From the NCBI RefSeq assembly GCF_051622035.1, contig NC_135361.1, positions 27,521,205 to 27,585,204 on the forward strand: DNA of 64,000 nt, written 5' to 3'. Below are positions 12,495 through 23,728 of the stretch, piece by piece. The notes under the pieces are model-generated. The model did no database searches. It was not told the DNA's origin and worked only from the letters and a program-made list of their open reading frames with translations. Position numbers and translations under genes: made by a program. Numbering within the stretch: the stretch's first letter is position 1; the number at the start of each line of letters is the position of its first letter. Source of the stretch: Arctopsyche grandis. Its lineage: Eukaryota; Arthropoda; Insecta; Trichoptera; Hydropsychidae.

Positions 12495-13820
12495 TTTTAT
12501 AAAAGCGTGAAGTGAACCCGCGAATTCGATCGAACATTAATATTATTAAAAATACTATTCAAACACCTAAACATGGATTAGAAATGAAAATTATACTGTC
12601 TATGATCAATATTTTTCTAGTTTATTGATTCACTTGGTGACCTCACAGAAAACCCTTCGCGAACCCATTGGCAGGGGGGTGAGTACATAGTTTGAGAGCC
12701 TGTGAGTTAATGTTTTCTCTCCGAAGTAATTGAATGATCTTTCGGGTTCTAAAATAAGTTTTTTTCTTCAAAATTTAAGATCTGCAATGAAATTTTAATT
12801 ACATATATTAAAAAAAAATAATTTCGACACATCGATTTGATAGTTAAAATAGATATTCGCATAATTAACGATTTTGATGTAAATTATTCAACGAGAAAAA
12901 AAATAAAAGCCTTTGGACTACAACCAAAAGTCAAAATTCAACCATAGAAGTATGCCAAAGATAAAAAAAAAAACAAGAATTCCTGAACATTTTGTATCTT
13001 CTATGATACAGCTCACTACTAACCAATAACAATAAATCGTCAATCAACTTTAGTATATTGATTTATTGAGAAATTACAAAAAATTATAGTTATGGGGGTG
13101 TTTCGGCAAAAATTAAAAGCCGCTTTTCAATAGATATCCATGACGCGATGTAGAACATATAAAAATGTTAAATAATTAATCATCAATTCGTTGATGAAAT
13201 GAATACTAGCCTGATCAAAATTTGATCAGGCGGTCTTCTGTATAAATTGATGTTTTTTTTTTTTTTTTTGTAAATACAAGCCAGAATCCGTTCAAATTCT
13301 ATATAAATAATTGCATCTCTTCTTTCAGACCAAGCATCCTTACATTTGTCCCTAATATTATAAATTCGATCGATACTTATTCAGAACCCATAAGTTTCAA
13401 CAGACCAAATTGTATACAGATCCAGATAAATTGAAGTATCGTCCTCACACGTTTTAATTATTTTGATAGCAAATAACTTATGCATATAATGGACATATTG
13501 ACTACGACTTTTTTCCCTTGTAAAGTAACGATATAACTTTCAACGAATTTTAGATACAGCTGACCAAGACGATATAGTATAGAATAACATAGTAAATGTG
13601 GACCAAATGACGGACAAAGGCAAAAATGACAATCGACGGGCGAAAACACACTGATTGGTACGGGTCGTCACATCTTTTGACTCATTGCTGTGACCGTTTC
13701 ACAGTGGGGGTTCCCCAAACCGAATTCGGGTGGAGTTGCACGTGCAGAATGGACACGTTTGGGAGTTCGCAAGTGTATGCAAATCTATATGCAACCGAGA
13801 TCAGACATGTTTTTGCTACA
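12495..13820. other. No gene recognised; one perfect palindrome
   Basis: AT-rich DNA. GCCTGATCAAAATTTGATCAGGC at about 13209-13231 is a perfect inverted repeat (the arms meet at AAATTT). A 107-codon open frame at 13626-13949 overlaps the repeat at 13835-13925 and is not supported as a gene. Confidence 0.5.
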
Positions 13821-13834
13821 TTTCTTCAAATATG

Positions 13835-13925
13835 GGATTCACCGTTATCGATCACTGTCACGCGAGGACTTTTGGTACTGTGTACCATGTACATTTCGCC
13901 AGTCCGGAAGAAAAACGTCACAAGT
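13835..13925 (-). repeat. Dispersed repeat family G, fragment in reverse
   Basis: On the - strand it reads GACAGTGATCGATAACGGTG followed by AATCCCATATTTGAAG, matching the 3' half of copies 1 to 3. A second reverse fragment at about 14185-14240 carries the 5' block (GGTACGTGTTTTTT, TTTTAAACATACGC). Confidence 0.5.
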
Positions 13926-14410
13926 AAAAAAAAAAAAAACGATTTTTGAGTCATCTACATACATACACCCAGAAAAAAAACATTCTTTTCACTAGAAAAA
14001 TGAAATTTATCTAGTTCCGAGTTATGGTTGACACAGAGCAATAGTTTCGTTTCTCACTTGCAGGGAAGTGTTCACCACGTTCAAACTTCAATCGTCTCAA
14101 CTGAAAAAAAGACACTGTTTAACTTGACTTTGACGTTTTACTTCCAGATTGACGATATATGGGCTAAGGGTGCTGCGAAATTTGCGTATGTTTAAAAGTA
14201 TCTAAAAAAAAAAAAACACGTACCACTCAGTGTGTTAGAAGCCAGCTACCTACTGAAAGAGTACACTATTCAAAAGGGACACTTTTCGAGCGTCAGGCCC
14301 ATCTATGTATGTTATTTTACACATATGCCAGTGGTGTCACCCCAATTTTGGAACAAATGGTATCAAAATTTTTTATCAAAAAATTCATTTTGAAAATATA
14401 TATATTCTAT

Positions 14411-14475
14411 ACTAGTTTTACAATATATAAACCGCTTAAACATGGCCAATCTAATAGTAAACATTTTATTAAATT
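14411..14475 (+). mobile_element. 5'-end fragment of the satellite-bearing element family
   Basis: ACTAGTTTTAC followed by AATATATAAACCGCTTAAAC and ATG-CCAA-CTAA matches the first 60 bp of the elements at 22742 and 29093 with mismatches. The GC-rich interior is absent. Confidence 0.45.
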
Positions 14476-15039
14476 TATTTGAATATTCATTTGTTTTTTT
14501 TATTAAATTTAACGTCACGGATTCTATGAACCAACAATAGTTACATACATACAAACTGTCTTTCGAAATTACATATAAGATTATAAATTTTTTTCGTCCT
14601 AGGCACTATTACATGAAAGTTCATTAAATTTTCAAGATTTGTATAATTTTTGACAAAAATTATATATACTTTTAGATTTAATAACGGGTTTCCGGAAACC
14701 CATGGAAACCATTGGGGAGACATCACTGTAAAAAAAAAACTATATCTATGACGACTACCTAACCTAAATTAGCATACGTCACTTAATAAAAGTTTCTATA
14801 ACCTACAAATTTCAATTAAAAACCACCAAAAAATCTTTCATAGCATTTTCTTTAAATAATAAATGAATTCGTTTGTTTTTTTTTATCGATTTGAATTTGA
14901 ATTTTCACATTTACGCCAAGTACTGACGAATCGAACACGACCTTCGCGACAACTATTTTGTACAATATTCAATATTTAAAAAATCATTCGCGAAGGTCAG
15001 TCCCATCGCGCAAAACTAAAACAAACAAGAGCGCGACGC

Positions 15040-16060
15040 GAGAGATAGGCCACGGCGAGTCGCGTTTCGACCAAAACGCCGCGGCTACTTTTCCCGCCAG
15101 TGACAGCGGCAGCCGGCGAGTTGGCGACACTGCGCGACGACTGTGGAGTGTACGAGTGTGTGGTGAGGAGTGTCAAGTGTCAAGTGTGTGGATACGAATT
15201 CGTTTACATTTGGTCTTCCTCTGTCCGCCGCGGCCCTGCCTCATGGTGGCGACGGGCCCCGGCGCATACCCGGGGGCTGCGCCCGGCGCCAACCCGCACC
15301 AATCCAACACCAACACTGCAACGGACTACCCTCGAACGATCCCCCGGCTCGGTGGTTCCGGTCGCGTTTGCGTTTGCGTTTGCGTTCGCGTTCGAGTTCG
15401 CAGACGCGCTCGCACACCACAGACGAAGCGAGAGACGCGTGCGAACCGTACGGCCACGCGCCCGACACTGTTTTGTTTGCCGGCGGGGGAGTGCGCACAC
15501 TGCGCTCCGCTACGGCTATACCTATAGCTACACCTACACCCGCACCCACACCCACACCGCGCTCCGCGTGTACGTAGTGACGGGGCGCGCGAGTGTGTGT
15601 GCGCACACGCGGCGAGCGCAGCGCCTCTCGCGGCCGGCAGCGCAACACTCCACTGCCGAAGCTGAAGCCGGTCGTCGGTCGTCGGTCGTCGGTCGCCGGT
15701 CGCCGGTCGCCGGTGGCCGTTTTCCGTTCGACGCTCGGCTCTCCTCGCCTCTCCTCGCCTCTCCTCGCCCTTCCTCGCCTAGCCTCGCGCTCGCCGCTCA
15801 ACGCTAGCATCAGATCAATAGCTAGAGCGGCGCGCGCGCACACACACACATCCCCACCCACACCTACACGTCTGCACATCTGCACATCTGCACGTCTACA
15901 CATCTACACATCTACGTCTGCACGCGCGCCGCGCACACGTTCGAACGTCAATCCACGGAGTTTCACTACCGTATTTACAGTGCACTCTCGCTCGTCCGGC
16001 GCGGCACGGATTAGCGGACGACACTCTTCAACTCTTCCTCACCCATTCGAATGAAACTTC
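15040..16060. promoter_or_regulatory. CpG-rich block with short tandem runs; possible promoter/5' exon
   Basis: A strongly CpG-rich kilobase contains runs of GTTTGC (about 15365-15400), GGTCGTC/GGTCGCC (about 15667-15712), CTCTCCTCGC (about 15741-15785) and CATCTGCA/CATCTACA (about 15868-15920). On the + strand an ATG at 15243 begins MVATGPGAYPGAAPGANPHQ, about 40 codons of plausible Gly/Pro/Ala/Asn-rich sequence before the frame enters the hexamer run. It lacks a consensus donor in frame, so it is not called. On the - strand the long open frames are low-complexity shadows. Confidence 0.4.
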
Positions 16061-16479
16061 AATTTTATTCCGTTCTGCGTCTTATAATAAAAAAAAAATA
16101 CAGCAATACCGAATGTGTCGGAATTGAATGAAAACAGTCGGAATCGACTCGGTTACTTTTATCGACGAATGAATGCATAGAATTATAAGACAAATTTTAG
16201 ATATATTCGTATAAGTTTTGTAAAGGAAAAATCCGGTAAACGTGAATGGATTGGTTTTTATTTTCAGTGTAAAATTACGTCAAATATAATCGATAGAATG
16301 AAACTTTCAGATGTCTCCTCCCCGTCGGAACGAAACGTCAGATCGACCGTGCGTAGTTTCAAACTGTCGCAAAACAAATATGCACAATGTTCATAGGTTA
16401 TAGGGGGGCACAAAATTTTTGTTTACATATGTGTATTTTCAGTATATAATAAAAATGTAAATGAAAGGTGGACGTACGT

Positions 16480-17350
16480 TTTTTGACAATCGTCGAGCGA
16501 GCTAAGACACGGTTTGAATGTCCGAGGGGGCCACGGATAACCGAGAGTCAGCTTCGTATTTACGTTCCGGAAATAAACGCGCGGGAAAAACGCGTTCGGT
16601 TCGAATAGCCCGCGTTTCGGGAACCGGTTCGAGTGACAGTTGCCGGGGCGAAGGTAAACAAACGGCGAGCAAAGCGGGGGGCGCAGGCGGAGGGGCTGCG
16701 CCACCGGACTCCCCGCTTCGAACGCCCCGCAGTGTTGCCAACGCGACGCGTCACCACATCGCCGCTCACCGCTCGCCAGACAGGAGAGCACGTGCGTGTC
16801 TATGGTGAGTGTGGAGCGTGGAGTGCGAAGCGCTTCGGGCAAAATCAATAGGCGTGCGTCCCCGCCGATCGATCCTAACCTCTCTCGCGTGAAACTCACT
16901 GTGAGAGGTGGCGCGGAGGCGGGCGGGTGTGCGGGGTGCACCACCGCCGCATCTGCCTCTTCCTCTTCCTCCCCTCTCTCCTCCTCCTCCTCCTCCTCCT
17001 CTCCCCGTGGCCGCCTTCCGGAGGTCCGAGATGTGCGTGGAGCGCCAACGTGTGAAGATGCGAAGATGCGAGGATGCGAAGGTGTCAGCGATCGTCAGTT
17101 GTCGCCATGAGCGCGTCGCCGGCGGCCAGCAGGCGGCGGCCGGTGTGTCGGCGCGCCCCCCTCTCCCCCTCGCCCCCCCCCCCCCGCTTCCCTCTCCCCC
17201 TCGCACTTGGCCTCCTCTCCCCTCTAGTCCCCTCTCCTCTCCTCTCCTCTCCTCTCACCTCAACCTCTTCGCGCCCCCACTGACGCTGATAACGCACGCG
17301 GACTACACCACCTACCTGTCGACGCGTCTCTTTGATCTCCTCCGACTTTT
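16480..17350. promoter_or_regulatory. Second CpG-rich block; pyrimidine-rich tracts and candidate donors
   Basis: GC-rich and CpG-rich, with CTC/CCT runs at about 16965-17005 and 17160-17260. Consensus donors are present on both strands: GTGAGT at 16805 (+) and at 16899 reading left (-). With the neighbouring block and the - strand exon at 5269-5738, this fits a promoter and 5' untranslated exon cluster of a long gene, possibly divergent. No coding call is made, because every long frame through it is low complexity. Confidence 0.4.
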
Positions 17351-17479
17351 GACGCGCCTCAATCTGAAGGCGACATTTTTTTTTCTTTCATCAAACACGA
17401 TAACCGACGCGTTTGAAAAAAAATCCAAACGATGTACGGGTAACTTGAGCGTACATGCTTGTGCGAAACACGACTAGTC

Positions 17480-18005
17480 CGTTAAATAACGAATTTGAAG
17501 ATATTTCAAGATAAACTTACATGCTGATATTGTGCCCAATACATATAAATTAGCAGTAAAAAACAATTGGAAAAAAAATTTTCAGAATTGTAATCGTAAG
17601 TGAAACATAAAAGAGATTTGTAATAAAAATTATAATGATCAACAATGAAAATATCAATATGTTGAGAAGATTAATAGGTTGATAGCCCTTATGGGCAGAA
17701 AATGTCGTCTACATGGAGATGAACCAAAACTTCACCTCTCAAAATCCTTGAGGAGTGTTTCGAGAAAAAAAAGTAAGCAAATGAGTCTCAAATCCAAAGA
17801 ACATAATACAAAAGTACATATTGGGACTGTATTTATTTATTTATTTAAATTGGCACACATACAAAATAAAATATAACTGAAAAACCAGTACGATGAGAGA
17901 AAAAAATTACAAACATAAATAAAAATATTATATTCCATGTACAGTGAACACCACATGGTAATACAAAGAAAAATTAGTAAATGATGAATGACAATGAATA
18001 AAGCC
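17480..18005. other. No gene recognised
   Basis: AT-rich DNA with short open frames only. Confidence 0.5.
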
Positions 18006-18637
18006 CGGAGCCAGAGGGTGCCGCGTATTGTTCAAATGTTGTAAATGCATTGTTAAGAGGGCTGGACAGCAGCGCCTTGTCCATACAAACGTACTATACT
18101 TCTCCCTAGCTCAATTATGGCACTAGAGAAATTATTTTTTAATATGCTATGGATATCCACCATTAGGGTGCATCTATCGTTTTATTTTTTTGATTAAATA
18201 TTTTTTATAGGAGCTAGGAGCCGCCAAACATCTATAAAATCGCCTCTTTTTTACACCCACGAAAAGAGTCTAGCGTGGTTATTTAACGGTCGATTTTAAA
18301 AAAAAATACGCCGATAGATGCACAGAAAATATCTTTCTCATACCGATTATGAATTTTTTTTAAAAATTGGTCCAGTTTTGGAGGAGAAAATAGTAGAATA
18401 CGAAACCTCGATTTTGTCAATTTAAAACACGTTTTATCTGGTCGAAGCGCAACTGTCGCATTCACTCAATATATATATATTGATATATATTGTCGCATTC
18501 ACTCAATATATACATCGAAGAAAGGAACGGTAACAAAATTAAGGTTTCGGTTGTACAGCCCTCTTAAAGGTTTGCCGAAACTTTTTTACAAATGATTTAC
18601 AACAATGAAACAATGAGCGGCACCTTGGCTATCCTAC
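18006..18637. mobile_element. MITE interrupted by a TTAA-targeting element
   Basis: The borders GGAGCCAGAGGGTGCCGC and GCGGCACCTTGGCTATCC are inverted copies. The interior matches the MITE group at 6571-6843 but is split at TTAA by the insertion 18057-18563. Removing the insertion and one TTAA restores GCATTGTTAAAGGTTTGCC, the exact text (in reverse) at 6644-6662. Confidence 0.75.
18057..18563. mobile_element. TTAA-flanked non-autonomous element (piggyBac-like target), 507 bp
   Basis: TTAA stands on both sides (18053-18056, 18564-18567). Termini are GAGGGCTGGACA and its inverted copy TGTACAGCCCTC. TTAA duplication is the mark of piggyBac-type insertion; the terminal sequence itself is not one I recognise. 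A 20-bp block, TGTCGCATTCACTCAATATA, occurs twice near 18447 and 18490. No coding capacity. Confidence 0.75.
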
Positions 18638-18639
18638 CT

Positions 18640-21038
18640 ATAGCAATGAATGTAAGAATGTTCGTTGAGCAACTGCTTATCATCTGTATTTTTTTTTAGA
18701 TTCTATCAATGGGGATAGAATTCGAACGAAAGAATTTTCGTTTGTTTAATTTTTTCTCGTGAATGACAAATTCGAGGCATCTATTATTGAGCCACTAAAC
18801 AACAAAGTTGAAGAGTTTTTAGACATTGAAGTCGTGGCAGGTGAAGACAGTCAAAATCTTACATGCTGGAACTACAATAATGTTATATAATCCGCCGGAA
18901 AAAGTGTATATATGCATACATCATTTAAAATGGGTGATATTTTAAAGACCGGAAGGATTTTGAAAGCGCCTATCATACAAAGGTTTTTGATGAAGGATTT
19001 TAATGTTTTTATTTTCAGCATCCAAGTTGTTTTGTAAAACAGATGTATGGTTTTGATACAAACAATAAAATATAACACACTATTACACACAAAAAAAAAA
19101 GATTAGCAAAGTCAAATAATGTATATTTATTTGATTAAAATTAGTAGCCGATACGCCAAAAGTTCTCGTCTTTGCTTAGTGATGAGTCAATTTAGCACTT
19201 TTTCTTCCGACGCTTATATTATAAAAATATGGTAGAAAGAAGCCAAAAAAGCTTTTATTTTATGATTGAAAGGTAATATGATATAATTTAGATTTTTTTA
19301 TACATATTTATAATTGTTTATTTTAGATTAAAATTCTCATTACGATTGATGCAGTAAATTTTTATCGATATTAATTCAAATATATTTCCACAAGACGTTG
19401 CTATTGAATATCAAAATTATTGATTTTTGCCTTTTGGAATCGATTTATGACTTAATTATTCCACGGCGTAGAATATAAGTTTCCTAAAATTATTTCATAT
19501 AGTTTTCATACAAAATTGTGATCGCTCAAGTTGATGATCTGTATGGGTCAAAATTAAAAATAAAACTCGCCGATCGAACAAAACCCGTTCCTTGTGCAAT
19601 CCTCGTCAGAATGAAAGCCGAACACATTTTTAGAGTTTCAAAACGTTTGAATGGAAGATTAGGAGATATTTGGTACTGTTTTAGTGATTTTATTGAAAAA
19701 CAAACTAACATCATTTTCACTTTAGATAAGACTTATTTGTGAGTATCGTCTGAAAAACTCCTATTTAATTTTGAATGTGTAGAAACCTGTTAGAAAACAA
19801 AAATTCATATTTTAGAAGGAAGAAGAGGCTTATTTAATTCTAATAGTTGGTTGGTATTATATGTAATGTATTTGTCCATTTGCTACAGCTAAGCCATAGT
19901 AACACTACAGATATACTCCAGGGCGTCACTATAGTTAAACTTATGTACGGTTATAAGTTGTTTCATTTTGGAAGTCTCAAATTTTCTTGGAAATATAATC
20001 TTTCAAAATATAAATTCAAAACGAAAAAAAGAAATAAACGAAAAAAAATCGAGGCGTGATGGGGTTAAGGAGCAGAGCAACCAGCGTGCAAAAGTGATGC
20101 GATGGATCAGCTGTCGAAAACCTTTGCATTCTCACTGTAGTTGCGCAAAAAAAAAATGGCACACGTATCACAATAGGCGGGCGACAAAACGCCTTTCCAA
20201 TAATGTTCATACTTCTCAGTGGAGATAATTTGGACTTAATGTCGCCAAGTTTTCATACTTGAATAACGTTTAAAATTAATATGGGCATTATCCGAATTTT
20301 TTCAATTGTCAAAATTTTCAGGCTATTTTTGTGAAATCTACCGCTGCGGAATTGAATGAAATCGGCATTTCCGCGATGCGGTTCGAAAATTGGCACATAC
20401 GTAAAAGTCAACATTCGCTTGGTCAATGCGCGTATCACAATGAAACGAAAAAATTGAGTTGAAATGTTGACGTTATCTGACATAACGTATCGGGAAGCAT
20501 CAACTCCCCTCCTCCGCCCCCCCCCCCCCCCTCTGCTAGGTGCAGCTTAAAATGAAAGAGAAAAAAACGGCAATGAAGGTGAGTGTGAAAGAGATGGCCG
20601 ACAGCTGTGGAAGTGAAAAAGCGGAATATAAATGCGAGGAAGATCGAAAGAAAAAGGGTGCGAGCGGTGCGACCGGAACAGAGGTATACTTCGCACACGT
20701 GCTAGAAGGAGATAAACGAATGTAAACGTTGTGTGTTGTCAAATGAGCCCGCGCTTTTTAAACTTTGCCTACGACGTTCACTTTTTTCATTACGAAAAAA
20801 AAACAAAAGAATATGCTTATTTTAATTCAAACAAATTATCAACATGCATAACGTACATACGGGAAACTTTTTATAATTCAGGTTGATTTAAACTATCCTT
20901 CAGTGATGTAAATTTTTCTGGAAAGTTCCTCAGTATTTTTTGTGGAAAACTTTAGACATACTCAAAAATCTTCAATTTACTCGATTTCTTTCGTTTGTAG
21001 CAAATAGCTTATACAATCATGAAAAATAATAAAATCCC
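18640..21038. other. No gene recognised
   Basis: AT-rich DNA with a C-run at about 20516-20531. Short open frames at 19518-19742 and 20540-20725 (+) have no splice context or recognisable domain. Confidence 0.5.
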
Positions 21039-21041
21039 TTA

Positions 21042-21241
21042 GGCCTAGTCCATAGTCCCGACAAAGTCGCATAAGTGTCGCTGTACATACTAATGTCTAG
21101 CGTTCAGGCCTTGTTCATAGTCTCGACAATGTCGCTTCGACAAAGTCGCAGAAGTTTCGCTGTTCATACTAATAATTAGCATGTACAACGAAACTTCTGC
21201 GACTTTGTCGCAGCAACATTGTCGGGACTCTGGACTAGGCC
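21042..21241. mobile_element. Harbinger-type MITE, TTA duplication, 200 bp
   Basis: Termini GGCCTAGTCCATAGTCCCG and, inverted, GGCCTAGTCCAGAGTCCCG; TTA on both sides (21039-21041, 21242-21244). A 3-bp TWA duplication and G-rich termini are characteristic of PIF/Harbinger elements. The terminal motif also occurs once inside (about 21107-21130), so the element has a partly duplicated left arm. Confidence 0.75.
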
Positions 21242-21667
21242 TTAATAGATCGTATGTACATTTCAGAAGTAGGAAACCACATATTTTCTGAGGCCGGTCG
21301 TCACAAAATTCGACAATTTTATAAATTCTTATTCATCATATATATAATATCGCTATTCTGTGTATATGAGATAACGCTCGCCGTAATATAATAGTCGTTT
21401 CGATTCGACGTACACACATATGTAAGTCACAGCTAAACTACTGCCAACAAAACGTATATGAATATAATAACAAAAGAAAAAACTTCTATATATACTGTTT
21501 GCTACCAATGTTTCCGCTAGGCAAATATACAGCGCTAAGTCTCTGAGCATTTACTGCCATCTATTGAATGAATTAATTCATTTTTCTATTGGTGATTTAT
21601 ATTGTTTACATGTAGGTGGTTTTTACCATTTTTTTCATATTAAACAATTAAATATAAATATTAAATC

Positions 21668-21735
21668 TAATATATAATTTCGAAAGAGACTTTGTATGTA
21701 CAAATACCGAACGAAACCGGGTAAAACCACTAGTT
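21668..21735 (-). mobile_element. Minimal copy of the satellite-bearing element: both ends, no interior
   Basis: On the - strand it reads CTAGTGGTTTTACCCGGTTT, then a short spacer, then ACAAAGTCTCTTTCGAAATT and ATATATTAG. These are the two ends of the elements at 22742-27378 and 60484-61801, joined with only a few tens of bases between. It fixes the element boundaries independently. Confidence 0.6.
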
Positions 21736-21739
21736 AAAT

Positions 21740-22740
21740 ATATTTAAAAGGTATTCGGAAAAAATTCGACCGACCACGTGCGGATCGAACACAGAACCGA
21801 CACGTTTCTTTTAATTTTTTTTTATTTAACAACTTAATATGCCAACCCAACCCATGCGATGATATTTCATCGGGTACAACATTAGTTCATATATATTTTG
21901 GTGCTATTTTATATATGTATGTATGTACGATAAGCGCCCCGAAAAAGAACGCGAAGAAACATTTGTACACCGAATTGCTTATTATGAAAGATGTGTATTT
22001 GAGTATAAAATTCAGCATTCTCGAATATATATCTATGTATATGATCATCGGAGTTGTTTTTTTTTTTGTTTTTAGTTTTGTATGACATACTTTTTTTGAT
22101 TGGTGTAATGAACAAAAAGTCATCTACTGACAAAAGAGCCTTGAATAAATAATTTTTTTCCTAAACATAAGAATTACATTTGATTTTAGCACAATTTTAT
22201 TTGTACGACATACATTGCCAAAGATAATTGAGAAGCTGTGTAATGTAGTATGGAGCGGGTGACAGTTGCGGTCCAGTTGATAAGGCAGTGCGGAAAAACG
22301 GATATATCCGCGAATTTCGACCATCGATAAGCCTACACGTTGATTGCCTCTACGACCGATAGAGGCGCTGCTAACATAACGTTGAAATTTTCGAATAATT
22401 TTTCTATTATTTCATGAAAAATTATCTCTGGCAGTAATCTTATTCGAATTTATTAGATGTCAAATAAAAGTTTCAGCATAACATAACATTATCATTAACT
22501 GAAATATCAACATCAAAAAGTTTATGATGTACAAATGTACTTACATATATGGGGCAACAGACATGTTAGATAAAAGAATACGAAATCATGTGTGCATAGT
22601 CGCTCCTACAAACTTCGTTTAAATAGATATGTGTATAAAAAATGAATGATGAAATCTTTGAAAAAATCAATGGTGTTCTTTCAAATTGAAAAATAGTATG
22701 AATTCAAAATTTATTTTTAAGTATTAATTTTTATGTAAAT
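21740..22740. other. No gene recognised
   Basis: AT-rich DNA. ATCGATAA near 22323 resembles a DREF-type promoter box in a mildly GC-richer patch (22240-22375), but no transcript can be argued from it. Confidence 0.4.
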
Positions 22741-22960
22741 ACTAGCTGTATTACCCGGCTTCGCTCAGTGTTTATAATATAAACCGCTTAAACATGACTA
22801 AGCTAATTTAATTAAAAAAAAAAAAAAATTAAAAAAAAATTTAAAAATTAAAAAAAAAAATAAAAAAAAAATAAAAAAAAAAAAATAAAAAAAAAATAAA
22901 AAAAAATAAAAAAAAATAAAATTTTTTTTTTAAAAAATCAAAAAAAAAAAATCAAAATTT

Positions 22961-23512
22961 TTTTTTGCCTTCTAGGGCTTCGCCCTCGGCGCCCCCCTGA
23001 GCCTTTGCCTTCTAGGGCTTCGCCCCTCCACGCCCCATGAGCAATTGCCGTTTAGGGCTTCGCCCCCCTTAGTTAATGCCTTTTAGGGCTTCGCCCCTCC
23101 GCACCCCCATGATTAAATGCCGTCTAGGGCTTCGCCCCCCTTAGTTAATGCCTTTTAGGGCTTCGCCCCCCGCGCCCCCAAGATTAATGGCCGTTTAGGG
23201 CTTCGCCCCCCTTAGTTAATGCCTTTTAGGGCTTCGCCCCTCCGCGCCCCCATGATTAAATGCCGTCTAAGGCTTCGCCCCCATGATCAGTTGCCTTTTA
23301 GGGCTTCGCCCCCCGCGCCCCCAAGATTAATTGCCGTTTAGGGCTTCGCCCCCCTTAGTTAATGCCTTTTAGGGCTTCGCCCCTCCGCGCCCCCATGATT
23401 AAATGCCGTCTAAGGCTTCGCCCCCATGATCAGTTGCCTTTTAGGGCTTCGCCCCTCCGCGCCCCCATGATTAATTGCCGTCTAGGGCTTCGCCCCCCTT
23501 AGTTAATGCCTA
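22961..23512 (+). repeat. Hairpin minisatellite, 31/41-bp alternating units (block 1)
   Basis: Units begin TGCCTTTTAGGGCTTCGCCC or TGCCGTCTAGGGCTTCGCCC and alternate in length: about 41 bp with TCCGCGCCCCCATGATTAAA and 31 bp with CCTTAGTTAA. Every unit contains GGGCTTCGCCC, a 4-bp stem closing a TTC loop. No coding potential. Confidence 0.9.
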
Positions 23513-23728
23513 TTAGGGCTTGCGCCCCATGAGGCTGGGCCCCCCGGGCCCCCTTCGGGGCCCCACGGGGCTGCGCCCCTTGTGGCGCCCCCTTTTGAGC
23601 CCCATGGGGCTGCGCCCCATGAGGCTGGGCCCCCCGCGCCCCCTTCGGGGCTTCACGGGGCTGCGCCCCTTGTGGCACCCCCTTTTGAGCCCCATGGGGC
23701 TGCGCCCCATGGGGCTCAAAAGGCTCAA
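23513..23728 (+). repeat. 90-bp GC-rich repeat, short array
   Basis: About 2.3 copies of a 90-bp unit (GGGGCTGCGCCCCATGAGGC and onward). Open frames here on both strands are a consequence of a stop-free unit whose length is a multiple of three; they are not genes. Confidence 0.85.

Noticed and set aside
15100-15903. Long open frames of 98-235 codons on both strands in the CpG-rich block
   Set aside because: Translations are low-complexity products of hexamer to decamer runs; mutually exclusive frames look alike and no in-frame donor is present.
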